A stretch of 64,000 nt of DNA from Atriophallophorus winterbourni (Eukaryota > Platyhelminthes > Trematoda > Plagiorchiida > Microphallidae), in the NCBI GenBank assembly GCA_013407085.1, contig JACCGJ010000305.1, positions 1-64,000 on the forward strand, given 5' to 3'. This document shows positions 1 through 9,364 of this stretch, in pieces (position 1 is the stretch's first letter; every line of letters begins with the position of its first letter). The position numbers and the translations under genes were made by a program. The notes under the pieces were generated by a model, which had not been told where the DNA came from, made no database searches, and saw only the letters and a list, made by a program, of their open reading frames with translations.

Positions 1-1853
1 TAGCTCCCTGGGTAAAGATCACATACACCCAAAAGCTTTGAATGAATTCGCAGCATATATCTCAAACGATCTGGTGCTATATTTCCAGCGTTCACTGGAC
101 TCAGCCGAAGTACCACAAACTTGGAAACAAGGCTTGATCACTCCGGTCTTCAAAGGAGGCGACCGCACCTAACCAGCTAATTAATGCCCGGTGACCTTGT
201 TATCTGTGATCTCAAAGGTCATGGAAATTATCTGACACAATCAAACGCTACCTTGAAGAAAATCACATCCTTGTTCATTAACAGCATGGTTTCCGGCCAG
301 GACACTCCTGCATATCCAACTTTTTGTTGACCAGGGACGATTGGACCAAAGCCGTAGACTACCGGGTTGCAGTTGACGTGGCATACCTGGATTTTTCGAA
401 AGCCTTTGATAGAGTTGATCACTTTATTCTCATTCAAAAGCTACGCCACTAGGGAATCGATGAACCCTTGTTGACGTGGATCAGCCTATTTCTGCAAGAT
501 GGCGCATCGTGTGTGCACGTCGAAGACGCCTATTCAGACTGTTTCCGGGTCAACAGTGGAGTTCGCAAGGATCCGTACTCTGACCAACTCACTTACTTAT
601 ATTCATCAATAATATCAGCATGATATTATCAAGCTCATTTTTACTATCCGCGGATGACCTCAACGTTTGGCGTAGTATATTAAGCTTCCAAGTTCATCAA
701 CCGCTGCAACGTGACCTCGACCGCCTCTACAAGTGGTCATTAGAACACAATTTAGCGTTCAACTCAACAAAATGCCACATTCTGACCATTCGACACTCTG
801 TTCGTTACGCTTATCACTTGGGGGGCTAACTTTTGCACCATGTGGACTAGGTAAGCCACCTTATGTCATCGTACATCAAGACTTAGGTTGCTCCAGCGAG
901 TGCGACAAGGCTGCAAGAACCGCAAACCACAGTGTTAGTATTCTGAGGCGATTTTCAGACGCTTTGACCGACGACTCTTCACACAGCTACTGTCGGCTTA
1001 CATCCGCTCCCCGCTCGAATATGCAGTCAATGCGCGGCATCTATGGCTCCAGCAAGACATGAACGCCCTCGAACAGCCACAACGGTGAGAAACAAAGCTT
1101 ATCAACGGACTTCAAACATGTCCAAAGAAGAACGGCTGCAGTATAGCGGCCTCTTCTCAATCCGCTACCGACTCCTCCGCGGATATTTGCTTTTGACCTC
1201 TCGCATTCTCACAGATAATCAGCACCCTTGCAAGTCCCTGATGCCTCTATCTAGTCGACGCAATCATCGTGGGCACAATCTCAAGATTGCTCATCAGAAC
1301 AGCCGGTTGAACAGTTAAAGGTATTTCCTACCCCTTCGCATATGTCGTGTCTGGAACGCTCTTCCGCCGGAGGTGGTATGTGCAGATTCACTGTCCTCGT
1401 TTAAAGAACGCCTAGCCAAACACTTATGGCAATCAACTTTAAATTGGATTTCGGTTATCTTTCGCCATTCCGATCTACCCCACTATACTTACATACCACT
1501 CACATAGCCATAAACCACTAACACATTATCCAGTCTTTTCTCCAAGCTTACAAGGATCAACGTTGCTCACGCCAAAGTAACGTTCCGCAAGTCCGTCATG
1601 CACTGGAGGACGTGGTGAGAATGTGTCTTGGGCTGACACTTCTCCCTATAAAATGCCACAAATGTCCAATCAAGGTGTATGTTGTACGTGAACATGGCAA
1701 GCTATAAGGCCTATTTGCCTTAGTTTTTCTCTCATCATGCATGCTTTTTAGCACGCTTTGTGCGACTCTCTGTACACACCACCCAGTGGTTTCTTACAAG
1801 CTATCAGCTTTTATTACCACAATAAAACTATTGACTATTGACTATTGACACAT
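1..1853 (+). pseudogene. CR1-like LINE, reverse transcriptase region, degraded
   Basis: Degraded non-LTR retrotransposon, cut by the left edge of the window. Conceptual translation in shifting frames gives the RT order: a PVFKGGDR-like start near 150, an AYLDFSKAFDRVDH-like catalytic block near 385-425, a degraded QGSVLSP-like block near 560-600, an FADD-type box written SADDLNVW near 640-670, and DLDRLYKWSLEHNLAFNSTKCH at about 710-780. The C-terminal region follows around 930-1450. The 3' end carries a tandem 7-mer tail, ctattga repeated near 1828-1850, which is typical of CR1-group elements. Many stops and frameshifts mean no intact protein. The family assignment rests on motif order only. 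Confidence 0.8.
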
Positions 1854-2510
1854 AAAATTGATAAGTCCCAAAATACCATCACAATCGGAAAACAATGCTA
1901 CCAGTTCAGAACTAGGAATAATCAAGCGAATTATACAGCAAGCAAGGCACATTTTTAGCATGAAATCATGAAATGTATTTATATTGAACTTTAAATTTCA
2001 AGGTCAACGTGGAACTGATCTTTCATATTGCTGATGATCAACTACCAATTTTGAAGATTATCATAGAAGATTTTATTTAATGAGTAAAAAATTTGAACGT
2101 CGCCATGACGCATAACCATGCAAAATTTGATCGTGCAGCATAGACCACAAGGACGTCCCAGGAGAATGTGGTCTCCTATGCTCTCCTTAGGGATTATTGT
2201 CTTCGGAACAGGTCGTGGATAACGCAGAAGCTGTTAAATATGAGTTATGTTTAAAGTTGTTGCATATGTTCTCTGGGGTAATGAAAACAGAGACATACCA
2301 TTTTCTCCAGAAGACATCATGCGATAATCACGCGATGTTTAAGATATGCTTAACCCATCTGGTGCAAGGCACGCAGGTAGACATCATAAATCGGAACGGC
2401 TTCTACTGCAAGCTTTAAAAAAATCGATGGAAAGAACATACCTGGTTACTCATCTTCATCGACGGTTGAACACCACCCATCTTCTGCGGAACAACTTATC
2501 GTGCTATCTT
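1854..2510. other. No recognisable gene
   Basis: AT-rich sequence between a LINE tail and a GC-richer repeat. Short open frames here show no family motif, so I leave them uncalled. Confidence 0.5.
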
Positions 2511-2512
2511 CT

Positions 2513-3013
2513 TCTTCTGTGCGGCTATCTCCTGGAAGATGAGTCGGCTGCAATTAAGACACTTGGGAATTTGGGTACAAAGCGGCGTCCCCAGCCCCAC
2601 TCGGCGTTTGTTCGAGTCAGCTTCTCTAGCCTTTGCACAACCAAATGCAACCTGCAAGGCAGCAGGAAGTTGCAAGAAAAAGTTGGTGTGCACCAACTAA
2701 CCGTCTGCCAGACTATGCTTCAGATTTTTCCTCAGGGTTTTCTCCCGAGGCCGTTCCCGCGATTGGGTAAAGTCGGTTTTCCTTCCTTTAGATGAAATGC
2801 CCTCCCAGGCTAATGAGCTCCATTTGCCCGAAGCAAGCTGGTTTTCAGGCGCCGGCCACTCGTCCCCGCCCCTTCTCCTGTTAGTAGAAGCAGTTCCGCC
2901 GGGCTCAGGAGCCACTCGTGCAGGCCAAAAGCTGGACTTCGTTGTCAGAGGCCATATGGGAGCATTTTATAAGCAGTGGGAGCTGATCCCCACTACCACC
3001 CCGCTATGACAAC
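2513..3013 (+). repeat. Repeat R1, copy 1 (about 500 bp, GC-rich)
   Basis: Dispersed repeat running from a ctcctggaagatgagtcggc-type start to an agtgggagctgatccccact-type end followed by tgacaacc. It matches 17614-18150 closely, 51940-52344 partly, and 47290-47560 with heavy divergence. It is non-coding despite short open frames. Its GC content and its closeness to 'aaggcagcgg' and LINE-leader-like blocks suggest a LINE 5'UTR or a non-autonomous element, but no termini or target duplication were identified. Confidence 0.75.
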
Positions 3014-3344
3014 CTTTGCTATCTCCATCTGCGCGAACATTTTTAGAGGTTGCTTCCTCGTTTACACAGTTTACATATTGGTTTTATTACGGGTCACACA
3101 ACGAACGTGCATGCGCTTATCGAGGTCCAGCATTTACTAAACCCGTCTGCGGTATTTAGTAGCAATAAATGCAACAGGCTAACCACCGATTATAGTAAAA
3201 TATCCTGCTTCGTACTTCACAACGCGCCGGAAAAACAGCGAATTTGACGATTAACCAGAAACACGATTTACCGAATTATGCTTTTGACGTGGGGAAATAA
3301 ATATTACGGTACATACAGCATTTCGGCTAGGTCCCAGGCCTAGC

Positions 3345-3730
3345 ATAGGTTACACTGGCTTGGTCACGTTTTACGGATGCCGGACCACCGACTTCCGAAT
3401 TAGATTGTTTTTATGACAACATATCCCGATTGGCGTAAATCTAGTGGTGGGCAAACCGTCACATGGCCTAAAAGGCTAAAAACCCTTACTAATAGCCTTT
3501 TTGAAAGTTGGAGCAGCATGTCTGCCAGGCTGGGGTCCTCACGATCAGATATCGCAATGACAGTAATATCGCCCACGTGCAGTCTCTGGCTGTGCGGCAC
3601 TTTGCCTGGATCAGGCTTGTGCTTTCATACCATACCATACGCTTCAGAATATGTTTGAAAACTGTGTTCCATGGCGGTATTGCACTAAACATCTTGTGGT
3701 GTTTGCTAAATCCTGTATGCTGCCAAGTAG
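3345..3730 (+). pseudogene. RTE-like LINE, C-terminal region, split by a SINE
   Basis: Translation near 3360-3560 gives HWLGHVLRMPDHRLP followed by a WRKSSGGQTVTW-like stretch and LTNSLFESWSSMSARLG. This is the same C-terminal block as at 6990-7290 and, inverted, at 8950-9128. A shortened SINE at about 3557-3649 interrupts it after 'gatatcgcaatga', and the LINE resumes at 'gcttcagaatatg'. Frameshifts break the frame. Confidence 0.75.
3557..3649 (+). mobile_element. SINE, 5'-shortened copy
   Basis: Starts near gacagtaatatcgcccacgtg and ends in tgctttcataccataccatac, the (CATAC)n-tailed end of the family. It lies inside the LINE C-terminal fragment. Confidence 0.85.
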
Positions 3731-3831
3731 AGTGACGAGGAAAGCTTGTTATGATGCATGGCAGTGAAAGCCGCAAGAAGCTGTCGTTCTTATGCACTCT
3801 TACTGGTTCAAGAAATGCATGTTTCGTTCGT

Positions 3832-4256
3832 GGTGTAGGCACCTCCCCCAAGTTTGTTTGTGCTTACTCTTCTATAGTATCTGTGGCTATTTAAGTCCCA
3901 CTCTTTCCCGGATGTGCAATTACACGGATGTGCAATCGTGCAGCAATTCCGTGTTACACACGCTAACGCCGTGCTAAATTGAGTTGCCACCGGTAATGAG
4001 CTGCATGCGATTACACGCTGGATTCGCACTGCTATTGCTATTTTCCTTCCCCTTGACTGCTTAGGCCTGGACAACTTTACAGTATCTTAGCCCACGTGCA
4101 GCCTCTGACTGTGCGGCACTTCGTCTGGATCAGGCTTGTGATTTCATACATACATACTCTCCCCCATCTTTTACGATTTTTTATGGTGGCAGTTAAGCAT
4201 TCGGTCCATGCTACCGGTGTAATGCTGTCTTATAATGATGATGATGATGATGCAGG
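3832..4256 (+). repeat. Repeat X copy 1, with a SINE inside and a (GAT)n tail
   Basis: Begins gtgtaggcacctcccccaag, is interrupted by a near full-length SINE (about 3907-4160), resumes at 'ctcccccatcttttacgattt', and ends in gatgatgatgatgatgatg at 4236-4255. A second copy is at 13308-13570, with a SINE at the same internal position. Confidence 0.7.
3907..4160 (+). mobile_element. SINE, near full length
   Basis: Carries all family blocks in order: gatgtgcaatcgtgcag, ccaccggtaatgagctgcat, cttaggcctgg, cagtatcttagcccacgtgc, the terminal hairpin, and a (CATA)n tail. Confidence 0.85.
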
Positions 4257-4439
4257 TTAGCGTCAAATGGCCGCCTCAGACCTTTAAAAACTGTTTAGAC
4301 TCCGCTAAAGAACTTACCGGTAAAGAGAAATAAGTGACTGAAAGATAGCAGGCTGCAGGCAATACGAGGACGGTCGCGAGGAGACGGTGTCATTTCGTCA
4401 TCTTGGTCCGATTAATGCGACATCTCAGTCACTTGATAT

Positions 4440-4640
4440 TACATTCCACAATACGAGCACTACACTCTTGCATGCTAAATTGATTTGTCACCGGTAATTA
4501 ACTTAATGCTTGGGAAACCTAACAGTATCATGTATGTATGTATGTATGTATGTATGAAAGCACAAGCCTGATCCAGTCAAAGTGCCGTGCAATCTATGAC
4601 AGTGCGGTATTTGCTTGGATTAGGCTTGTCATTTCATACA
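4440..4640. mobile_element. Two SINE fragments meeting at a (TATG)n tract
   Basis: A degraded + copy (about 4455-4530, internally deleted) runs into gtatgtatgtatgtatg at 4533-4556. From there a - copy starts (atgaaagcacaagcctgatcc). Two copies share or abut one microsatellite tail. Confidence 0.6.
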
Positions 4641-4814
4641 TATTCTGGCATGAAGGGCTCAGTCCAATTTAAAGGTTGCACGGTTGAAATTCGACTAGGC
4701 TTCCACGCTGTTCGGTATTTTCGCTTCACTGCTGAAGCAGCTTTTAGAAAGAGAACAACATGTGATGATAAGCCCTTTAACCTGAATAGTTTGATAGTAC
4801 AAATCCTGTTCTTT

Positions 4815-4932
4815 TTCTTCCTTATATCTGTCTAGGCCCGGGCAACCTGAGAGTATCTTAGCCCACGTGCAGTCTCTGACTATGCGGCACTTTGCCTGTA
4901 TCGGGCTTGTTCTTTCATACCATACCATACAA
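4815..4932 (+). mobile_element. SINE, 5'-shortened copy
   Basis: Starts near ttatatctgtctaggccc and ends ttctttcataccataccatac. Confidence 0.85.
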
Positions 4933-5800
4933 ATAAAGGTACTGCGTGTGTTAATACGTGACCTACTGTTTGCCGCCAATGCAACCGTCGTTGTTCACTC
5001 CAATAAGCATCTCCAGTAGCTGATGGACAGCTTGTTGTCTGCATGCAAAATTTTCTTATAAGTTAACCTCCGAATGTGCATTGTGCAGTAGTTGCCAATT
5101 TATTTTAAACCTCTTCCATATATACGGCATGTCATTGGTGCTTTTGTACACCGTCAATAAAGTTCCATAATGAATCACTCGTGCTTCCGCCTGAACCGAC
5201 ATTTTATACGAATCTAGTGTTTTCCCGCGACTGAAACAACAATTTAGCGGCGTGGTACTACTAATCACACGAGGTCTATATTACAAAATGTTAGAAAGCT
5301 CCTTCGCGATCAACAGACGCTGCATGAACCAATTCAAATGCGCATGATCAAGCTACTCACCCAACGTCTCAACTCGCTAGCAACGGTTGGACTGTCCCCT
5401 GTACAGTCTACAACAATAAAAAGTTTTTACTGCCACTATTACCGAGTTCTATTATGAACCTTCATATTTCATTCCTAAAGGATAGTCCATGTCTTATAAA
5501 CTTACTGTGCTTCCTAAGAAGATCAATAATGGATTCGCAGTAGAAGCCTTTTAGCTCCACTTTGGCAAGGTATTCAGCTCTCATCAACGGGCTCCCGCTT
5601 TTCAAACACAATCCTTCGAGCTGGATCCACGCTTTACTCCGCAACGAACAGGCGTACTCGGTATGTGCGCTTATTAAAGGTTCATTCTCCGGTCTGATGC
5701 TCTACGTCATCTTCGTAGTCGATCTAGCAAGTCAGCTGCACTCCTTCTTTTAAATGTTCGCTGATGTTGGTAAACTAAATAGTGCCAGTCTAGCGAACAT
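4933..5800. other. No recognisable gene
   Basis: A 60-residue open frame on each strand near 5460-5750 has no motif I recognise. The stretch 'acagtctacaacaataaaaag' at about 5403-5423 looks like the 3' end of a retrotransposed repeat, but no family was assigned. Confidence 0.4.
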
Positions 5801-5802
5801 CT

Positions 5803-6425
5803 CCATGTAAGCTTGCTTGCCGAAATACCTTCACGTTGGTGCCAGCTGGATGGGCTCGGTTCTCTGGGCTCAGCGAAAGGTTCGACGGTGGTGTCTGAGG
5901 ATGTGGCGGGTTTTCGCCTGGCAAGCGTTCTTCATAAAAAGCCACAAAATCCAATGATGACATCATGACGCGGCGTATGTGACTCGCCGCATCAAAAGTC
6001 ACTGCCCCTTGTCATATCTGAGGACATTGCATGGTGCACAAGCGAAAACTGCAGTCACCAACCAAACAACAGGGTTACCGGGTTCAGAACTGGAAATTTT
6101 CCGAAAAAGGGGCGCACGAACCGCTTCGCCGGTCACCGACCACCGATAGGTGCGAACCACCGGTAGTTAGCTGCATGCTGAAACACGCTGGAGTCTCACT
6201 ACCATTTCTATTTTCTTTCTATTTCTTTTGTCATATCTGTCAAGTCCTGGGCAACCTGACAATATCTCATCTCACGTGCAGTCTCTGACTATGCGGCACT
6301 TTGCCTGGATCAGGCTTGTGCTTTTACACCACAACCTCTCTCGCTCCACTGCCTTGTGGGTAAAACCAACGCGCTAAGGTTCGGGATGGGACACCATAAA
6401 CGAAATCTTCCCTACTTCGGCGTCC
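5803..6425 (-). repeat. LINE-5'UTR-like repeat L, copy 1, interrupted by a SINE
   Basis: Reverse complement of 63540-63955: it shares the ggtgccagctgg, cgcctggcaagcg, tggtgcaca, gaactggaaatt and ggtgcgaacc blocks. Continuity breaks after ggtgcgaacc at 6159 and resumes at tctctcgctccactgcc at 6334; the other copy has no gap there. The intervening bases are a SINE. Confidence 0.8.
6160..6333 (+). mobile_element. SINE, 5'-shortened, inside repeat L
   Basis: Begins accggtagttagctgcat and ends in the terminal hairpin plus tgcttttacacca. A short aacc occurs on both sides of the insert, compatible with a 4-bp target duplication. The empty-site version of the repeat is seen at 63.6 kb. Confidence 0.85.
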
Positions 6426-6654
6426 ATCCTGCTTCACCAATTGAGTACCAAACGGGAAGAGCAAATCCGTTAGGAGTAAACTGGGTTTCGTGCCGGCCGA
6501 GGGTGCATAGATTAAATTTTCACACTCCGTCGGTTACTGGAGCAACGCCACGCTTTTCGTAGACAAAAAACTATCGTGGTATCCTTGACATCCGAAGGGC
6601 CATGCGATCCGCCTGGCATTTGAAGCTTCAAAGTATGGCGTGTGCTTTGCGCCT

Positions 6655-6890
6655 GTATGTATGAATGAAAGCAAAAGCCTGATCCATGCAAAGTGCCGCA
6701 CAGTCAAAGACTGCACGTGGGCTAAGATACTGTCAGGTTGCACAGGCCAAGACAGATGTGAGGAAGAAAAAAGTACATCAAACGGTAGTAAGACTCCAGC
6801 CTGTTTCAGCAAGCAACTCACTACCTCTGGCCAATCAATTTAGCACGGTATTAGCCGTACAGCACAAGGTACTGTACGATTGCACATCCG
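6655..6890 (-). mobile_element. SINE, near full length
   Basis: Antisense copy with tail gtatgtatgaatgaaagc at the left and the 5' block gcacgattgcacatccg-like at the right. Confidence 0.85.
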
Positions 6891-6897
6891 TGCGGAA

Positions 6898-7300
6898 GAT
6901 GTCCGTCGGCTTTCTGTTTTGATACTCGTTGCCTGCGTAGAATTGCTAGCATTCGGTGGCAGCATCGTGTTACAATTATAGATGTCTGCAAGCGGGTGTT
7001 AGGACCAGGTGGCCACAGACTGAGAGAAATGCTGATGCTTGCTCGCTTGCGATGGTTGGGACATGTTTTAAGAATGCCTACTCACCGTTTACCGTTCCGC
7101 GCCTTATTCACAGAGCCTGGCAGAAGCTGGGAGAAAAGATCGGGTGGCCAGTCCATGACGTGGCGCGTTGGGATGAAGAAATTCACCGTAGCGCTAGGCT
7201 CAGTTGGGCGTATTCGTTTGCCTGGGGGGGGTCCAAAAGCTCCACCTAATAGTTGGCTGGAAACCTTACGCGATATGGCTACAACCGAAGTCAGTGGCGC
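6898..7300 (+). pseudogene. RTE-like LINE, C-terminal coding end
   Basis: Two overlapping frames give RLRWLGHVLRMPTHRLPFRA, then a GRSWEKRSGGQSMTWRVG-like stretch and LETLRDMATTEVSG. This C-terminal block of endonuclease/RT LINE proteins follows the RT domain. The start cannot be set because the element is truncated; upstream (about 6898-6990) the related sequence RIRWQ...VCKRV is also seen at 45230-45300. The 3'UTR with a terminal hairpin follows directly (7378-7565). This copy is informative because the coding end, 3'UTR and tail are still contiguous. Confidence 0.8.
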
Positions 7301-7377
7301 CAGTGTATTTAATGTGTGTCATAATTTTTTATCCTGTATTATTTTATAAAAAACACAAAAAAAAACACAAAAACAAA

Positions 7378-7565
7378 AAAATCGCATGCAGTGAAACTAC
7401 AAAAACAAGCTGCTTTTTGTGCATTTGCTTTTGCGTATTCCGCTTGCCTGCTTTCCCTTTTCCACGCGCTTGCTTATCTGCTTTTCCTGCTTCATATTGC
7501 TTGGCACTTTGTCTGGCTCCAGACTTGTGCTTCATGATTATGATGATGAGGCCATCGAGTAGTAT
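7378..7565 (+). mobile_element. LINE 3'UTR with terminal hairpin and (ATG)n tail
   Basis: Starts atcgcatgcagtgaaactac and ends at cttcatgattatgatgatgag. Relatives occur at 20275-20475 (-), 46375-46795 (+, SINE-interrupted) and 49160-49370 (-). At about 7504-7531 the sequence folds with outer stem GCAC/GTGC and inner stem GTCTGG/CCAGAC, the same architecture as the SINE 3' end. Confidence 0.75.
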
Positions 7566-7772
7566 CGTGCCTACGTTCAACGATGATGATGATGACAATG
7601 CAGCATGCTCTCACTACAAACATTACCTTCGAAAGCTACTCTTCAGAATCCACTTTGCAAGCACACATCATCCCCACACCCTCTCTCTGATGCAATTCGG
7701 AGCATCAATGCTGGAAGCATACGGTCGCAGCCAACTGTTCTAACGTTCTAATCCGACCGCATGTCCCTATCT

Positions 7773-8760
7773 GGCTTGCCTCGTTCAATGTCCGTACCCT
7801 GCAACAACCAGAAAAACAGTCTAGACTAACCCGCTCTCTAGATATACTAGGTATCGGCATATGCTGCCTATTGGAAACACGTCTTCGTGACATTGATCCG
7901 GTATTTCAACTGAGTTCTCCTATGCCTCTTTGGAGTAGGTTCTACTTAAGTGTCCAGTGATCCCGTTGCTTCCTCTGCAGGCCTAGCTGGTGTTGGAATT
8001 ATTCTTAGCCAACAAACAGAAACCTCCCTTCTAGATTGGATACCTGTTGATAGCCGACTATGTGCAGCAAGATTTCAGGGTTTCAATAGAGTGAACAAGC
8101 ACCGTGACAAGAGACGTAACCTATTCGTGATCTCGGCTTACGCACCCACGTACTGTGAGGCAGACCAGGTGAAGGACGAATTTTACCAAGCACTTCGTTC
8201 CCTCTTAATGAAAGCACGCAGAGGCGATATAGTAGTGCTTGTAGGCGATTTTAATGCCCGAGTATGAAGTATAGAACATTCTGAGCGCTTCCTTGGAGGG
8301 AAGTATGGGTTGTTAGACGACCGAACAGACAATGGAGAGAGATTGTTGTCTCTCTGCGACGACCACAGCCTCTTCCTCGCCTCAACAAATTTTCGGCATT
8401 CAAAGTGCCATCTAGCTACCTGGCGCTCCCTGTCTCAACGTACTTGGGCGCAGCTTGACCATATCGCGATAAGCTACAGGTGGCGAGGTAGTGTCAAAAA
8501 CGGCAGATCTGATTGGAGTACCAGTGTAGATTCTGATCACGCTTTAGTGCGCGCAACAATCAACCTTCAATTCGGAGGTAAACCCAAACGAAAACGTCCT
8601 AAACTATAGACAAACGCTTTATCGCTGCCTGAAGTAAAAGCCAGATTCTGGGATATTCTATCGGCTTCCCTTTAAAAAAATCGGCCGGTCGAGCTGGATC
8701 GTCATTGGCACTATTTTAAGCAAGCACTACGACTATGCGACAGAATGCTACATTGTCACT
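7773..8760 (+). pseudogene. RTE-like LINE, AP-endonuclease domain
   Basis: Translation shows the endonuclease/exonuclease/phosphatase fold in order: LASFNVRTLQQ near 7778-7810, LETRLRD near 7875 (the ET(R) metal-binding glutamate is present), LFVISAYAPT near 8118-8150, VLVGDFNARV near 8236-8266, then LATWR, QLDHIAIS near 8448-8475 and DSDHALVRA near 8530-8560 (the D and H of the SDH motif are kept). A stop at 8266 and frameshifts near 7950 break it. The RT domain that should follow is absent; the copy ends in unrelated sequence before 8800. Confidence 0.85.
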
Positions 8761-8814
8761 CGTCAACCGTAACACCGCTGGATCTCTGCTGAATCCCTCA
8801 TGCTTCTCAGCAGA

Positions 8815-8945
8815 GATAGAGCACGCATGTACAATCGTGCAGTTTTTCTGTGCTGTGTAGCTAACACCGTCCTAAATTGATTGGTCACCGGTAGTAAGCT
8901 GCATGCTGAAAAACGCTGGAGTATATATATATATATATATATATA
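8815..8945 (+). mobile_element. SINE 5' fragment ending in (AT)n
   Basis: The 5' half of the family (tgtacaatcgtgcag to gaaaaacgctggag) joined to about 20 bp of alternating AT at 8924-8944. The tail half is missing, so this is an exception to the usual 5' truncation. Confidence 0.75.
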
Positions 8946-8949
8946 ACAC

Positions 8950-9128
8950 TCCAAGAAGATACATAGTGCAAGACCGCCATTGAACACGGTTTCGGGACAT
9001 ATCCTGAAGCGTAACTAGCCATTGCGATATCTGATCGCGGGGACACAAGCCAGGCAGACGCGCCAGATTTACGCCAATCTGGATGTGGCGTCGCAAAAAG
9101 AATCCGTTTCGGAAGTCGGTGGTCCGGC
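8950..9128 (-). pseudogene. LINE C-terminal fragment
   Basis: The - strand reads RMPDHRLPKRILF, then WRKSGASAWLVSPRSDIAMA, corresponding to the block at 3370-3560. It abuts the 5-bp target duplication of gypsy A, so gypsy A landed in or beside this LINE. Confidence 0.65.
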
Positions 9129-9132
9129 ATCC

Positions 9133-9246
9133 TGTAGTGATTCATTAACTCACCTTTTTCTCGTATATATATCTCACGTCTCTCCTTTTCTGTTACAGCT
9201 CCTGTATTCCAGTTCTAGAAGATTAAAGCCTATTCTACGGCCTTTG
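9133..9246 (+). repeat. Gypsy A 5' LTR remnant
   Basis: 114 bp matching 12310-12423, ending at ctacggcctttg where the two diverge. Confidence 0.9.
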
Positions 9247-9364
9247 CACAATTTCCGTGCATACGTGCCTTTTTAAACGTACCCACCAATGAAAGTTGTG
9301 CGGTACAGCCAAACCCAACGCATTCACTTGATCCAACGGTCACTCACAATTTAGCAGCTACCAC

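Noticed and set aside
2346..2795. Open frame of about 150 codons over repeat R1
   Set aside because: It is not conserved as a frame in the other R1 copies; GC-rich repeat DNA produces such frames by chance.
3907..4160. Considered a tRNA-derived origin for the SINE
   Set aside because: No convincing A-box/B-box pair at tRNA spacing could be seen in the 5' half; origin left open.
4533..4556. (TATG)n and other simple repeats as a possible CRISPR or satellite array
   Set aside because: Short-unit microsatellites at SINE tails; no spacer-repeat structure anywhere in the window.
7344..7598. Hydrophobic/lysine-rich open frame opposite the LINE 3'UTR
   Set aside because: Antisense to A-rich and (ATG)n sequence; low-complexity translation, no motif.
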